A stretch of 64,000 bases of DNA from Nocardioides sp. BP30 (GTDB lineage: Bacteria; Actinomycetota; Actinomycetes; Propionibacteriales; Nocardioidaceae), in the NCBI RefSeq assembly GCF_029873215.1, contig NZ_CP123620.1, positions 868,001-932,000 of the forward strand, written 5' to 3'. Below the pieces are notes generated by a model, which was not told the DNA's origin, did no database searches, and saw nothing but the letters and a program-made list of their open reading frames with translations. Positions 1 through 12,984 of the stretch are shown piece after piece. The translations under genes and the position numbers were made by a program. How positions within the stretch are numbered: the first letter of the stretch is position 1; each line of letters starts with the position of its first letter.

Positions 1-1863
1 AAGCAGGCCGTCGACCTGACCGACGCCGACAAGTCAGCCGCCGAGGCGGCCAAGGCGAGCGGCACCAAGGCCGGGCTCACCGTCGCGATCGGTGGCGACG
101 CCTTCCAGAGCACCAGCGCCGGCGGGGCGGCCGAGGGGATCGGCATCCTGGTCGCCCTGTTCGTGCTGGTCATCACCTTCGGCTCGCTGATCGCGGCCGG
201 GATGCCGCTGCTGACGGCGATCGTCGGGCTGGGCATCGGGCTGCTCGGGATCACCACCCTGACGGGCTTCCTCACGCTGAGCTCGACGACCTCCGCGCTC
301 GGCAGCATGCTCGGCCTCGCCGTCGGCATCGACTACGCCCTCTTCATCATGTCCCGCTACCAGCACGAGGTCCGCAACGGACGCGACCCGGAGGAGGCGA
401 TCGGCCGCGCCGTCGGTACGGCGGGCTCCGCCGTCGTCTTCGCCGGCCTGACGGTGATCATCGCGCTTGCCGGACTCTCGATCTGCGGCATCGGCTTCCT
501 CACCCAGATGGGTCTCGGCGGTGCCGGCATGGTCGCCCTCGCCGTCCTGATCGCCCTCACCCTGCTGCCCGCGCTGCTCGGCTTCGCCGGCAAGCGGGTG
601 CTCGGCGGGAAGCTGCGCTTCCTCAAGGCCCGCGACGCCGAGGGCAGTGACGACGTGCGCACCAACGGTCGCCGGTGGGTCGAGCTGGTCGCCCGGCTGC
701 GTGTGCCGTTCCTGGTCGGCGGGATCCTCCTGGCCGCGGTGCTGTCGTTCCCGGTCACGAAGATGCAGCTCGCCCTCCCGGACAACGCCACCGCCGCCGC
801 CGGTAGCGACCAGCGGGTCGGCTACGACCTGATCGCCGACTCCTTCGGTGCGGGCGCCAACGGACCGCTGGTGGTCGTCGTGGACACCGCCGGTGCCGGA
901 TCGGGCCAGCAGGCGCTCGACGCGGTGAACACGGCCGTCGCCACGATCGAGGGTGTCAAGACCGACGTCGTCGCGGTGATCCCTCCGGCCGGGGCCGGCA
1001 GCGACGCCACCCCGGCCGCCCGGCAGCAGCTCGTCAAGCAGCTCGATGCGGCGCGCTACGCGACGGTGACGGTGATCCCGCGGAGCGGCCCCTCCGACCA
1101 GGCCACCAAAGATCTGGTGGGCACCATCCGCGCCGACCTCTCGGACCTGACGAGCCGGACGGGTGCGCGCGCCCTGGTCAGTGGTCAGACCGCCGTGGGC
1201 GTGGACATCTCGCAGAAGCTGACCGATGTCTTCCCGCGCTACCTGCTGGTGGTGGTCGGGCTGGCGTTCGTCCTGCTGGTGCTGGTCTTCCGCTCGATCC
1301 TGGTGCCGCTGAAGGCCGCTGTCGGCTTCCTGCTCTCGGTCGGCATCTCGCTGGGCACCACCGTGGCCGTGTTCCAGTGGGGCTGGCTCAACAACCTGAT
1401 CGGACTCGACGTGACCACCCCCGTCGTGTTCATCCTGCCGCTGCTGCTCACCGGCGTGCTCTTCGGCCTGGCGATGGACTACGAGGTCTTCCTGGTGACC
1501 CGGATGCGGGAGGCGTACGTCCACGGCGAGGAGGCTCGTGCGGCCGTCCGGACCGGCTTCAGCCACAGCGCACGCGTGGTCACCGCGGCGGCAGCGATCA
1601 TGACTGGCGTCTTCTGCGGGTTCGCGCTGGGTGACGACGTGCTGATCAAGACCATCGGGTTCGCCCTCGCGGTCGGTGTCATCGCCGACGCCTTCCTGGT
1701 CCGCATGACCCTGGTCCCGGCCCTGATGTCGATCGTGGGCAAGCACATCTGGTGGCTGCCGCGCTGGCTGGACCGGCTGCTGCCCGATCTGGACATCGAG
1801 GGCGAGAGCCTCGAGCGCCGGTTGCATGCCCAGCAGGGCGAGGCGCAGACCGCCTCGGTGTGA
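1..1863 (+). CDS. MMPL/RND-family membrane transporter, 5' end cut off
   Basis: The reading frame is already open at base 1, so the true start lies outside the window; 620 residues are visible. The first visible residues end a periplasmic loop, followed by a cluster of transmembrane helices carrying the GIDYALFIMSRYQHE motif, a soluble loop of about 170 residues, and a second helix cluster with LAMDYEVFLVTRMRE. This duplicated layout is the MMPL (RND superfamily) fold, whose members export lipids, siderophores or drugs using the proton gradient. It ends in a short charged cytoplasmic tail. The substrate cannot be told from sequence; no lipid-synthesis gene is adjacent. A phosphatase gene follows 36 bp downstream on the same strand. 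Confidence 0.9.
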   Translation, partial: KQAVDLTDADKSAAEAAKASGTKAGLTVAIGGDAFQSTSAGGAAEGIGILVALFVLVITFGSLIAAGMPLLTAIVGLGIGLLGITTLTGFLTLSSTTSALGSMLGLAVGIDYALFIMSRYQHEVRNGRDPEEAIGRAVGTAGSAVVFAGLTVIIALAGLSICGIGFLTQMGLGGAGMVALAVLIALTLLPALLGFAGKRVLGGKLRFLKARDAEGSDDVRTNGRRWVELVARLRVPFLVGGILLAAVLSFPVTKMQLALPDNATAAAGSDQRVGYDLIADSFGAGANGPLVVVVDTAGAGSGQQALDAVNTAVATIEGVKTDVVAVIPPAGAGSDATPAARQQLVKQLDAARYATVTVIPRSGPSDQATKDLVGTIRADLSDLTSRTGARALVSGQTAVGVDISQKLTDVFPRYLLVVVGLAFVLLVLVFRSILVPLKAAVGFLLSVGISLGTTVAVFQWGWLNNLIGLDVTTPVVFILPLLLTGVLFGLAMDYEVFLVTRMREAYVHGEEARAAVRTGFSHSARVVTAAAAIMTGVFCGFALGDDVLIKTIGFALAVGVIADAFLVRMTLVPALMSIVGKHIWWLPRWLDRLLPDLDIEGESLERRLHAQQGEAQTASV

Positions 1864-1899
1864 ACGGGTCGTTCGTGTGGACGTGGTAGAGATCCCAGG

Positions 1900-2598
1900 G
1901 TGACCAGTCGCCTCGCCAACCTCCGAGACCTCGGCAACCTGCCGCTCGCCCGTGGAGGTCGCACCCGTCCGGGGGTGCTGCTGCGCAGCGATGCCCCCTA
2001 CGACGGGGACCTCGACCCGACCGGGCTCCCCGAGGGCGTCTCCTGGCCGCCCGCGGCGGTGATCGACCTGCGGGCGGAGCGGGAGCGGGTGCGCTCGCCG
2101 TACCCGTGGCCGACCAGCACGCTCACCGTCGCGCACGAGCTGCACGATGCAGGGGATCTGAGCCGGATGCCGCAGCTGGGCCTGGTGGCGGTCTACGCGT
2201 CGATCCTGGAGACGGCGGCCGAGCGCGTCACCGCCGTACCGGGACTGCTCGCCCCCGAGGGCCCGACCTTGATCCACTGTGCCGCAGGCAAGGACCGGAC
2301 CGGCATCGTCGTCGCCGTTCTCCTGCTGCTCGCCGGCGTCGAGCCCGAGGCGGTGGTCGCCGACTACCTGCTGACGGCGGCGCAGATGGACGGGGTCGTC
2401 GCGCGCCTCACCGCCGCCGGCGGGTTGAAGCCCGGGCGCTCGCGCGAGGAGTGGCTCGCCGCACCCGAGGAGGCCGGCCGGCTGGTCGTCGACACGGTGA
2501 CCGCGCACCCCGGTGGCGTCGAGGGTTGGTACGTCGAGCACGGCGGCGACCCGGCCGCGCTGGAGCGCTTCCGGGCTCGCTTCGTCGGCGGCGCCTGA
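1900..2598 (+). CDS. Tyrosine-protein phosphatase, IphP family
   Basis: A 232-residue cytoplasmic protein. The dual-specificity phosphatase signature HCAAGKDRTG lies at residues 126-135, with nucleophile Cys127 and phosphate-binding Arg133, the C-x5-R arrangement of this superfamily. The N-terminus (NLRDLGNLPLARGG, then RPGVLLRSDAP) is the typical IphP/SIW14-like opening. It should hydrolyse phosphotyrosine or phosphoinositide-like substrates; the substrate is unknown. The start is GTG at 1900; no earlier in-frame start gives a better family match. It converges with the amidohydrolase gene, leaving only 14 bp between the stop codons and no room for a conventional terminator. Confidence 0.9.
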   Translation: MTSRLANLRDLGNLPLARGGRTRPGVLLRSDAPYDGDLDPTGLPEGVSWPPAAVIDLRAERERVRSPYPWPTSTLTVAHELHDAGDLSRMPQLGLVAVYASILETAAERVTAVPGLLAPEGPTLIHCAAGKDRTGIVVAVLLLLAGVEPEAVVADYLLTAAQMDGVVARLTAAGGLKPGRSREEWLAAPEEAGRLVVDTVTAHPGGVEGWYVEHGGDPAALERFRARFVGGA

Positions 2599-2612
2599 GC
2601 GCGGCGGCTCGC

Positions 2613-3932
2613 TCAGATCGTGTCGAGCCGCTCGTCGATCTCCGCGAAGCGGGTGACCTGCGGGCGCTCGATGACGGTGCCGCCGACCACGACGCAGTGC
2701 GGCGCGGTGAAGGTCCGGAAGTCCTCGAGGGGGTGGGCGTCCAGGACGACCAGGTCGGCAGCCAAGCCGGTCCGGACCGACCCGGTCACCGCGTCGAGAC
2801 CGAGGATGCGGGCGTTCTCCTGGGTCGCCGCGTGCAGCGCCCGGGCGGGGCTGAGGCCGCCGAAGCGGACGAGCAGGTCGAGCTCGCGCCAGGTGTTGTA
2901 GTGCGTCACGTGCGTCAACGCCGCGTCGGTGCCCATCCCGATGGTGATGTCGTTGGCGATCGCGTCCGCCACGCCCCGCAGCATCTCCTCGCCGATGATC
3001 TCGGCATTCGCGCGGGCGACTGCGTTGATGCCGGTGAGCTCGGGATCGAGCTTGATCAGTGCAAGGCAGACCTGGAGCGTCGGGATCAAGGCCGAGAACC
3101 CGCGCAGCGAGCGGGGGTTGTCCCTGAACAGCTCGATCATCTCCTCGCTCATGCTGGCGCCGTGCTCGATCGTGTCGACGCCGGCGCGCAGCGCGGCGGT
3201 GATCCCGGCCCGGCTCTGCGCGTGCGCGGCGACCACGATGCCGGCGTTGTGCGCCTCCTCGCAGATCGCCGTCATCTCCTCCTCGGTCATCTGGGGACGG
3301 CCGGCCTCACCGACGACGCGGGCGTCGGTGACCCCGCCGGTCGCCGCGATCTTGATCGCGGTCACGCCCTTGCGCAGGCTCCGGCGTACGTTGCGCCGCG
3401 CGTTCCAGGGCGAGTCGCTGACCAGGGCGATCTGCGGGGCGCCGTGGCCTCCGCTGATGGCCATCAGCGGGCCCGAAGCGAGCACCCGGGGCCCGACGTA
3501 CCTCCCCGCGGCGATCTCGTTCGCGACGGCGACGACCTCGTAGCCGACGTCGCCGACGCTGCGCAGCGTGGTCACGCCCGAGTGCAGCTGGGTCGAGACG
3601 TTGGCCCGGGTCCGTCGCTTCACCATCCAGCCGCCGGGTGGGCTGTGCATGAAGGCCGCCACCAGCGCCTCCGCCGACTCCTTGAGCAGGATCGGCGGCA
3701 GCGGCTTGCCGTCGGCGAACAGGTGCGTGTGGGCGTTGATCAGCCCCGGTACGACGAAGCGCCCGCTCCCGTCGATGATCCGGTGGCCGGCCGGCACGGC
3801 CACCTCGGCGGCTGCGCCGACCTGGGCGATGCGGCCCTCGCCGTCGACCACGATCGTGGTCGCGGGCCGGACGGTGCCGTCCCTGTCACCGGTCACGAGG
3901 GTGACGTCGGTGAGGGCGAACGGTGTGCTCAT
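2613..3932 (-). CDS. Amidohydrolase family protein (imidazolonepropionase-like)
   Basis: A 439-residue metal-dependent hydrolase. Strand beta-1 of the TIM barrel carries the HxH metal ligands in NAHTHLF (His68, His70). Further ligands lie in the KIAATGG (carboxylated-Lys position), VVAAHAQS and DTIEHG segments, with the catalytic Asp in GMGTDAAL. The C-terminal LAADLVVLDAHPLEDF segment is typical of the amidohydrolase_1 family near prolidases and imidazolonepropionases. The substrate is unresolved; these proteins cleave cyclic amides or dipeptides. A purine-rich GGAAGGGA lies just upstream of the ATG. It is transcribed toward the phosphatase gene and appears to be a single-gene unit. Confidence 0.85.
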   Translation of the reverse strand: MSTPFALTDVTLVTGDRDGTVRPATTIVVDGEGRIAQVGAAAEVAVPAGHRIIDGSGRFVVPGLINAHTHLFADGKPLPPILLKESAEALVAAFMHSPPGGWMVKRRTRANVSTQLHSGVTTLRSVGDVGYEVVAVANEIAAGRYVGPRVLASGPLMAISGGHGAPQIALVSDSPWNARRNVRRSLRKGVTAIKIAATGGVTDARVVGEAGRPQMTEEEMTAICEEAHNAGIVVAAHAQSRAGITAALRAGVDTIEHGASMSEEMIELFRDNPRSLRGFSALIPTLQVCLALIKLDPELTGINAVARANAEIIGEEMLRGVADAIANDITIGMGTDAALTHVTHYNTWRELDLLVRFGGLSPARALHAATQENARILGLDAVTGSVRTGLAADLVVLDAHPLEDFRTFTAPHCVVVGGTVIERPQVTRFAEIDERLDTI

Positions 3933-4016
3933 GGTGCTGGGTCCCTTCCGGTGGCTGATCCATCGCCGCTGCTGCGGCGCCGGCTGTTCACCGCCTCACC
4001 GGACCGGTCGGCCCGC

Positions 4017-4244
4017 CTAGCCGCGCTTCCGGCGCAACCAGGGGAACATCGAGCCCACCGCCACGCCGACCACGAAGAGGATCAGCAGCCAGATCCAGGT
4101 CGGCATCGACATGGACCAGAACAGGAAGTGCACTCGCCGCGAGGAGGTGTTCTGGAAGACGAAGACCAGTGCGAGGACGACGAGCACCGCCACGAGCACG
4201 GTCCGCACGCTCACGCTCCGTGACGTCGAGGCCTGATCTGCCAT
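4017..4244 (-). CDS. Small LapA-domain membrane protein
   Basis: A 75-residue protein with two hydrophobic helices: one at about residues 15-32, ending in the FQN motif, and one at about 46-65, followed by a positively charged tail (WLRRKRG). The pattern VFVFQNTSSRRVHFLFWS followed by a glycine-rich second helix is the LapA (DUF1049) domain found in many envelope proteins of unknown mechanism. I chose the ATG at 4244; an in-frame TTG two codons upstream (4250) is possible. It is divergent from mscR, with a 187-bp region between them. Confidence 0.75.
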   Translation of the reverse strand: MADQASTSRSVSVRTVLVAVLVVLALVFVFQNTSSRRVHFLFWSMSMPTWIWLLILFVVGVAVGSMFPWLRRKRG

Positions 4245-4431
4245 GCCCAACCACCGCTCTCGTGGCGCTCATCGGCGGCTCCGGGTCGTCCGCCCGCGTG
4301 AACATCTTGTCCACCCAGCCGGCATTTCGCCACCGTCGGGAAGGTAAAAAGCGCAGCACGCCCCGCGGTGGGCAGGTGTGCGGGCGTGCGGCATGCTGGA
4401 GGTTCCGCCTCCGACCCGAAAGGTTCGCGAC
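4245..4431. other. Divergent intergenic region before mscR
   Basis: This 187-bp gap lies between two divergent genes (the LapA-like protein and mscR) and must hold both promoters. It is slightly AT-richer around 4320-4350 (a run of A residues follows GGAAGG). I could not identify a convincing -35/-10 pair or a riboswitch-like structure. Confidence 0.35.
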
Positions 4432-5532
4432 ATGCAGCAGGTGAAGGGTGTCATCGCCCGGTCCAAGGGTGCGCCGGTCGAGCTGGTCACCATCAACATC
4501 CCCGACCCGGGCCCGGGGGAGGCGGTGGTGAGCATCCAGGCGTGCGGGGTGTGCCACACCGACCTGCACTACCGCGAGGGCGGCATCAACGACGAGTTCC
4601 CGTTCCTGCTGGGCCACGAGGCCGCCGGAGTGGTGGAGTCGGTCGGCGAGGGCGTCACCGAGGTGGCGGCCGGTGACTTCGTGATCCTCAACTGGCGGGC
4701 CGTGTGCGGGCAGTGCCGAGCCTGCCGGCGCGGGGAGCCCCAGTACTGCTTCAACACCCACAACGCCTCCCAGCGGATGTCGCTCGAGGACGGCACCGAG
4801 CTCTCGCCGGCCCTGGGCATCGGTGCGTTCGCCGAGAAGACGCTGGTCGCAGCGGGCCAGTGCACCAAGGTCGATCCCGCGGCCCGCCCGGCTGCCGCGG
4901 GGCTCCTGGGCTGCGGCGTGATGGCCGGCATCGGCGCGGCGATCAACACCGGCGGCGTGACCCGCGGCACGTCGGTCGCGGTGATCGGCTGCGGCGGCGT
5001 GGGGGTCGCGGCGATCGCCGGCTCGGCGTTGGCGGGTGCGAACCCCATCATCGCTGTCGACATCGACGCCAAGAAGCTGGAGCAGGCCCGCCGGCTCGGC
5101 GCGACGCACACGGTCGACTCCTCCGCAGGCGATCCGGTGGCGGCCATCAAGGAGATCGCCGGACGGTTCTACGAGGGCGCCGAGGGCGCCGACGTGGTGA
5201 TCGAGGCCGTCGGTCGCCCCGAGACGTGGCAGCAGGCGTTCTATGCCCGCGACCTGGCCGGCACCGTGGTGCTCGTCGGCGTACCGACTCCGGACATGAA
5301 GGTGCCGGACCTGCCGCTGATCGACGTCTTCGGCAGGGGTGGAGCGCTGAAGTCGTCGTGGTACGGCGACTGCCTGCCCTCGCGGGACTTCCCGATGCTG
5401 ATCGACCTCTACCGGCAGGGCCGGCTGGACCTGGACGCCTTCGTCTCCGAGGAGATCGGGATCGGCGACATCGAGGCGGCCTTCGACAAGATGCACCGTG
5501 GCGAGGTGCTGCGCTCGGTGGTGGTCCTGTGA
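4432..5532 (+). CDS. mscR: S-(hydroxymethyl)mycothiol dehydrogenase (mycothiol-dependent formaldehyde dehydrogenase)
   Basis: A 366-residue zinc-dependent medium-chain dehydrogenase. Catalytic zinc ligands are Cys41 (ACGVCHTD) and His62 (LLGHEAAG). The structural zinc site is Cys92, Cys95, Cys98 and Cys106. A Rossmann motif [10 protein letters not shown] follows near residue 190. The N-terminus and the [14 protein letters not shown] segment match the actinobacterial mycothiol-linked class III family, which oxidises the spontaneous formaldehyde-mycothiol adduct (and S-nitrosomycothiol) with NAD. The ATG at 4432 gives the conserved start; a longer in-frame GTG at 4378 would add 18 non-conserved residues. 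Its stop overlaps the next gene (GTGA), and in mycobacteria the same dehydrogenase is followed by the same MBL hydrolase. Confidence 0.9.
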   Translation: MQQVKGVIARSKGAPVELVTINIPDPGPGEAVVSIQACGVCHTDLHYREGGINDEFPFLLGHEAAGVVESVGEGVTEVAAGDFVILNWRAVCGQCRACRRGEPQYCFNTHNASQRMSLEDGTELSPALGIGAFAEKTLVAAGQCTKVDPAARPAAAGLLGCGVMAGIGAAINTGGVTRGTSVAVIGCGGVGVAAIAGSALAGANPIIAVDIDAKKLEQARRLGATHTVDSSAGDPVAAIKEIAGRFYEGAEGADVVIEAVGRPETWQQAFYARDLAGTVVLVGVPTPDMKVPDLPLIDVFGRGGALKSSWYGDCLPSRDFPMLIDLYRQGRLDLDAFVSEEIGIGDIEAAFDKMHRGEVLRSVVVL

Positions 5533-6170
5533 CCGTCCGGGTCGACCACGGCGTGACCTCGGGGACGTTCACGCTGGACGGCGAGACGTATCAGGTCGAC
5601 AACAACGTCTGGGTGGTCGGCGACGACGAGGAGTGCGTCGTGATCGACGCGCCGCACTCCGTCGAGGGCATCCTCGCGGTCGTGGGGGAGCGACGGGTCA
5701 AGGCGATCGTGTGCACCCACGCCCACGACGACCACGTCCGGGTAGCGCCCGCGTTGCGGGCGGCGGTCAACGACGGCTCGGGCGCACCGATCCTGCTGCA
5801 CCCCGACGACCGGCCGCTGTGGGAGCTGACCCACGGCGGTCCCGACGATGTCGACGGTGAGCTGTGGGACCTCGACCTGGCCGACGGGCTGACGCTGGAG
5901 GTGGCTGGGACGACGCTGCGGGTGCTGCACACCCCAGGACACGCGCCGGGGGCGGTCTGCCTCTACGCGCCGGAGCTGGGCTGCGTGTTCACCGGCGACA
6001 CCCTCTTCCAGGGCGGCCCCGGTGCGACCGGCCGCTCCTTCAGCGACCGGCCCACCCTCGAGGCCTCGATCCGCGCGGCGCTGTTCGTGCTGCCGGAGGA
6101 GACGGTGGTGCACACCGGGCACGGGGACGACACCACGATCGGTGCGGAGAAGGAGCTGCTGGGGTCCTGA
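5529..6170 (+). CDS. MBL-fold metallo-hydrolase of the mscR operon
   Basis: A 213-residue metallo-beta-lactamase-fold protein. The HxHxDH metal motif is THAHDDH (His64, His66, Asp68, His69). The later ligands lie in [10 protein letters not shown] and [17 protein letters not shown], and the last His in HTGHGDDT. The [12 protein letters not shown] segment is typical of glyoxalase II-like hydrolases. It starts at GTG 5529, overlapping the mscR stop by 4 nt, so translation is coupled. From the operon I infer that it hydrolyses the formyl-mycothiol thioester or a related mycothiol adduct made by MscR; that reaction is not shown by sequence alone. Confidence 0.85.
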   Translation: MTVRVDHGVTSGTFTLDGETYQVDNNVWVVGDDEECVVIDAPHSVEGILAVVGERRVKAIVCTHAHDDHVRVAPALRAAVNDGSGAPILLHPDDRPLWELTHGGPDDVDGELWDLDLADGLTLEVAGTTLRVLHTPGHAPGAVCLYAPELGCVFTGDTLFQGGPGATGRSFSDRPTLEASIRAALFVLPEETVVHTGHGDDTTIGAEKELLGS

Positions 6171-6273
6171 GGGCTGGGCCGTGGTGCGCGAGCTGCTGGG
6201 GAACCGGCCCAGCAGCAGAAAATTGGACGACCGTCCTGCGCATACCCGCCCCGGGTAGGGGAACAGGCCCGAC

Positions 6274-6606
6274 ATGGCCCTCGTCCCCTTCGTTTGTACC
6301 TACGACGAGGGCATGCGCACCCTCACCCTCTCCGGTGACCTCGACGAGGTCGGCGCGGGCCGGCTCCGCCAGCAGCTCGCCGCCGCGATGGTCGACCGCA
6401 GCGGCTCGCTGGTGCTCGATCTCAGCGCCGTCGGATCGCTGCCGAGCTCGGCCGTCGGCGTGATCGCGGCGGCCCGCGCCGACATGCGGGCCCACTTCAA
6501 CAGCCTCGACCTCGTGGCGACGCCCGGCACCGTCGCGAGCGCGGTGTTGCCGCGCTACGGGATGAGCGTGCACGCCGCCGATACGCGTGCTGCGGATCAC
6601 GCCTGA
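6274..6606 (+). CDS. STAS-domain protein (anti-sigma-factor antagonist-like)
   Basis: A 110-residue cytoplasmic protein made of a single STAS domain: beta strands TLTLSGDLDEVG and SLVLDLSAVGSLPSSAVGVI, where SpoIIAA-type proteins carry the phosphorylated Ser in the DSSG-like loop. Here the loop is LPSSAVG, so a serine is present but the usual Asp before it is Pro. Such proteins bind anti-sigma kinases in partner-switching stress responses. No kinase or sigma factor of that type is adjacent. A GGGGAA sequence precedes the ATG. Function as an antagonist is an inference from the fold. Confidence 0.8.
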   Translation: MALVPFVCTYDEGMRTLTLSGDLDEVGAGRLRQQLAAAMVDRSGSLVLDLSAVGSLPSSAVGVIAAARADMRAHFNSLDLVATPGTVASAVLPRYGMSVHAADTRAADHA

Positions 6607-6665
6607 ACCTGCCCGGCCACGGGTACCCCATCGGCGTCCATCGTGACGACAGACAGGGGAGGCCT

Positions 6666-8851
<2,186 letters not shown>

Positions 8852-8855
<4 letters not shown>

Positions 8856-11236
8856 CGCGGGTGTCGAGCGGGATGCGGGTGCCGGCGAGCACCTATCGCC
8901 TCCAGATCACCGCCGAGTTCGACCTGTTCGCCGCCACCGACCTGCTGGGCTACCTGCACGAGCTCGGGGTGGACTGGGTCTACCTCTCGCCGCTGCTGGC
9001 GGCCGAGCCCGGCAGCGAGCACGGCTACGACGTGGTCGCCCACGACCACATCGACGAAGCGCGTGGGGGCGCCGCCGGCTTGGCGGCGCTCTCCGCGGAG
9101 GCGCGCCGGCTCGGCATGGGCGTGCTGGTCGACATCGTGCCCAACCACGTCGGCATCGCGACACCGCGGGAGGATCCCTGGTGGTGGGACGTGCTGCGGC
9201 TGGGGCGCGACTCCCCGCACGCCGCGGCGTTCGACATCGACTGGAGCGCCGGTCATGAGCGCATCCTGATCCCTGTCGTGGGCGACGACGACCTGCTGCC
9301 GGGCGGCCGGATCGACCACCTCAGCGTGGTGGAGGGGGAGGACGGGCCGGAGCTGGCCTACCACGACAACCTCTATCCGATCGCGCCCGGGACCGCGGAC
9401 GACTACGCGGGACCGCAGGCGGCAGGCGGCGTCGATGCCAACACCGTGCACGACCGCCAGCACTACGAGCTGGCCTCGTGGCACAGCGCGGACGACGAGC
9501 TGAACTACCGCCGCTTCTTCGCCGTCAACACCCTCGCCGCGGTCCGCGTCGAGGAGCCGGAGGTGTTCGCCGAGACGCACGCCGAGATCCGACGGTGGTT
9601 CACCGAGGGCCTGGTCGACGGGCTGCGCGTCGACCACCCCGACGGGCTGCGGGACCCGCGCAAGTACCTCGCCGACCTGGCCGGTCTCACCGGCGGTGCC
9701 TACGTGCTCGTGGAGAAGATCCTGGAGCCGGGCGAGGAGCTGCTCGAGTCCTGGGCGACCGCCGGCACCACCGGGTACGACGTCCTCGGGCTGATCGACC
9801 GCGTCCTCACCGATCCCGCGGGGCAGCAGCCGCTCGACGAGCTGGAGGGCCGGCTGCGCGGCGGCCCGGTGGACTGGTCGCAGTTGGTGCACGACCGCAA
9901 GCGCGAGGTCGCCGACGGGATGCTCCGCTCGGAGGTCAAGCGGATCGTCCGCGATCTGCGCCGGCACCTGCCGGTCGTGCCGGCCTTCCGGGCCGAGGAC
10001 GCCGTCGCCGAGCTGCTGGCCTGCTTCCCGGTCTACCGCTCCTACCTGCCCGAGGGCCGGGAGTACCTCGACGAGGCGTTCGCCTCGGCCCGGGCTCGTC
10101 GGCCCGACCTCGCGGCGACGTACGACGCCTTGGAGCCGTGGCTGACCAACGCCGACCTGGCCGCGAGCAAGCGCTTCCAGCAGACCAGCGGGATGGTGAT
10201 GGCCAAGGGGGTGGAGGACTGCGCCTTCTACCGTTGGTCGCGACTCACGTCGCTGAACGAGGTCGGCGGGGACCCGGCGATCTTCGCGCTCGACGTGGAG
10301 GCGTTCCACGCCGCCATGGTGGAGCGGCAGCGCTACTGGCCCGATGCCATGACGACCACCTCCACCCACGACACCAAGCGTGGCGAGGACGTCCGCGCCC
10401 GGATCGAGGTGCTGGCCGAGGCTCCCCCGGCGTGGGCCCGCACGGTCGAGCGGCTGCAGTCGCTCGCTCCGGTGCCCGATCCGGGCTTCGGGTCGCTGCT
10501 GTGGCAGGCGGCACTGGGAGCCTGGCCGATCAGCCGCGAGCGGCTGCACGCCTACGCCGAGAAGGCGATGCGCGAGGCGGGGGACCACACCACCTGGACC
10601 GAGCCGGACGAGGCCTACGAGGCGGCCGTGCATGCGGCGGTCGACGCGGTGTACGACGACCCGGCGGTCGGCCGGGCCCTGCGGGAGCTGCTCGACGAGG
10701 TGGTCGCACCCGGCTGGAGCAACGCGCTGGCCGCGAAGCTGATCGCGCTGACCATGCCCGGCGTACCCGATGTCTACCAGGGCAGCGAGCTGTGGGAGCA
10801 GAGCCTGGTCGACCCGGACAACCGTCGCCACGTCGACTTCGGCGTGCGGCAGGCGCTGCTGTCGGCGGTGGCGGCCGGGGCGGGCGCTGCCGCCCCGCAC
10901 GGCCTGGACGACCCGGCGGCGGCGAAGCTGCTGCTGACCCACCGCGCGCTCACCCTGCGGCGCGAGCGACCGACCCTGTTCAGCACCTACTCACCGGTGC
11001 GCGCGAGCGGGGTGGGGGCCGAGCACGTGGTCGCCTTCGACCGCGGTGGGGTGCTGACCGTCGCCACCCGGCTGCCGGTCGGGCTCGCCGCCCGGGGTGG
11101 GTGGGGCGAGACCCGGATCGAGCTGCCGGCCGGCACGTGGCAGGACACCCTGACCGGACGCACGGTGGCATCGGATCGCGTCGGGGACCTGCTGGACACC
11201 TACCCGGTCGCGCTGTTGGTCAAGGAGAGCAGATGA
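8852..11236 (+). CDS. treY: Malto-oligosyltrehalose synthase
   Basis: A 794-residue GH13 enzyme that isomerises the reducing-end alpha-1,4 bond of maltodextrin to an alpha,alpha-1,1 bond. The N-terminus [10 protein letters not shown], the [18 protein letters not shown] segment, [18 protein letters not shown], and [16 protein letters not shown] motif (here [12 protein letters not shown]) are hallmarks of TreY. The C-terminal segment [15 protein letters not shown] is also diagnostic. It starts at GTG 8852, overlapping treX, and its stop overlaps treZ by 4 nt. Another in-frame start a few codons inside (MRVPAST) is possible. Confidence 0.95.
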
Positions 11237-12984
11237 GTCGTGGACCCTTCGACGTGTGGGCACCGCGGGCGACGTCGCTGAGACTGTCGGTGGGCGATGA
11301 GACCGTCGAGATGACCAAGGACCCCGACGACTGGTGGACGCCGGCGGGGCCCGTCCCGGACCCGGCGCAGGAGGTCGACTACGGATATCTGATCGACGAG
11401 GAGGACACGCCCCGACCCGACCCACGGTCGCGGCGTCAGCCGGCGGGCGTCCACCAGCGCTCGCGAACCTACGACCCGGCAGCCTTCGCCTGGAGCGACC
11501 AGGCATGGACCGGGCGGCAGCTTGCCGGGTCGGTGATCTACGAGCTGCACGTCGGCACGTTCACGCCCGAGGGCACGCTGGACGCAGCCCTGGGCAAGCT
11601 CGACCACCTGCGCTCGATAGGGGTCGACTTCGTCGAGCTGCTGCCCGTCAACGCGTTCAACGGCACCCACAACTGGGGCTACGACGGCGTGGCATGGTTC
11701 GCGGTGCAGGAGGAGTACGGCGGCCCCGCCGCCTACCAGCGTTTCGTCGACGGCTGCCACGCCGCCGGGCTCGGGGTGATCCAGGACGTGGTCTACAACC
11801 ACCTCGGCCCGTCCGGGAACTACCTGCCGCTCTACGGCCCCTATCTCAAGGACGGCCGCAACACCTGGGGCGACCTGGTCAACCTGGATGCCGAGGGTTC
11901 GGTGGAGGTGCGCGCCTACATCCGCGACAACGTCCGGATGTGGCTGCAGGACTACCACGTCGACGGCCTGCGGCTCGATGCCGTGCACGCACTCTCCGAC
12001 TCCTCGCGGCCGCACCTGCTGGCCCAGGTCGCTGAGGACGTGGCGGCGCTCTCGGCGTACCAACGGCGACCGCTGACGCTGATCGCTGAGTCGGACCTCA
12101 ACGATCCGGTGATGATCACCCCGAGGGAGGCTCGCGGCTACGGACTCGACGCGCAGTGGAGCGACGACTTCCACCACGCCGTGCACGTGGCGCTGACGGG
12201 TGAGACGCAGGGCTACTACGCCGACTTCGCGCCGCTCTCGGCGCTGGCCAAGGTGTGCGAGCGGGGCTTCTTCCACGACGGGACCTGGTCCTCGTTCCGC
12301 GGCCGGCCGCACGGCGTACCCGTGGATCGCGCGGCGATGCCGACGTGGCGGCTGGTGGTGTGCAACCAGAACCACGACCAGGTCGGCAACCGCGCCCGCG
12401 GCGACCGGCTCACCGAGCACCTCGACGACGACCAGCTCGCCTGCGCCGCGCTGCTGACGCTGGCCGGCCCGTTCACGCCGATGCTGTTCCAGGGCGAGGA
12501 GTGGGCCGCCTCGACGCCGTTCCAGTTCTTCACCTCCCACCCCGAGGAGGACCTGGGCAAGGCGACCGCCGAGGGCCGGATCGCCGAGTTCGCCGAGCAC
12601 GGCTGGGACCCGGCCTCGGTGCCGGACCCGCAGGACCCGGAGACGTTCCGACGCTCCAAGCTGGACTGGTCCGAGCTGGGGTCGGAGCGTGGCCGGCGGT
12701 TGCTGGCGGTCTACCGGCGGCTCGCCGAACTGCGCCGGAGCCTGCCCGAGCTGAGCGACCCGCGCTTCACCCGGGTGGAGTGCACCGCCGACGAGGACAC
12801 CCGCCTGTTCACCCTGCGCCGTGGCGAGGTCCTGGTCGTGGTCAACTTCGGCGAGGAGCAGGCGCGTCTCGACGTCGGAGACGGTGAGCTGCTCCTCACC
12901 ACCCCGGCCGGTGCCGGGCACGAGGCCGGCTCGCTGGTGCTGCCTGCCCACGCCGGGGCGCTGTTCCGGCGTACGGCGGGATAG
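11233..12984 (+). CDS. treZ: Malto-oligosyltrehalose trehalohydrolase
   Basis: A 583-residue GH13 enzyme that releases trehalose from malto-oligosyltrehalose and completes the TreX-TreY-TreZ pathway. It has an N-terminal E-set domain ([13 protein letters not shown]), then the barrel with [46 protein letters not shown], the nucleophile region [12 protein letters not shown], acid/base LIAESDLND and [10 protein letters not shown]. The ATG at 11233 overlaps the treY stop. A strong hairpin lies directly after the stop codon. There is no sign of frameshift or truncation. Confidence 0.95.
   Translation: MSRGPFDVWAPRATSLRLSVGDETVEMTKDPDDWWTPAGPVPDPAQEVDYGYLIDEEDTPRPDPRSRRQPAGVHQRSRTYDPAAFAWSDQAWTGRQLAGSVIYELHVGTFTPEGTLDAALGKLDHLRSIGVDFVELLPVNAFNGTHNWGYDGVAWFAVQEEYGGPAAYQRFVDGCHAAGLGVIQDVVYNHLGPSGNYLPLYGPYLKDGRNTWGDLVNLDAEGSVEVRAYIRDNVRMWLQDYHVDGLRLDAVHALSDSSRPHLLAQVAEDVAALSAYQRRPLTLIAESDLNDPVMITPREARGYGLDAQWSDDFHHAVHVALTGETQGYYADFAPLSALAKVCERGFFHDGTWSSFRGRPHGVPVDRAAMPTWRLVVCNQNHDQVGNRARGDRLTEHLDDDQLACAALLTLAGPFTPMLFQGEEWAASTPFQFFTSHPEEDLGKATAEGRIAEFAEHGWDPASVPDPQDPETFRRSKLDWSELGSERGRRLLAVYRRLAELRRSLPELSDPRFTRVECTADEDTRLFTLRRGEVLVVVNFGEEQARLDVGDGELLLTTPAGAGHEAGSLVLPAHAGALFRRTAG

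Noticed and set aside
34..2541. Long minus-strand open frame of 835 residues opposite the MMPL and phosphatase genes
   Set aside because: It is antisense to two clear genes. Its residues are Arg, Gly, Asp and His-rich with no family motifs, as expected of the reverse strand of GC-rich coding sequence.
6604..6632. TGAACC at 6604 as a third SigL promoter
   Set aside because: No CGTC-like -10 occurs 16 or 17 bp downstream.
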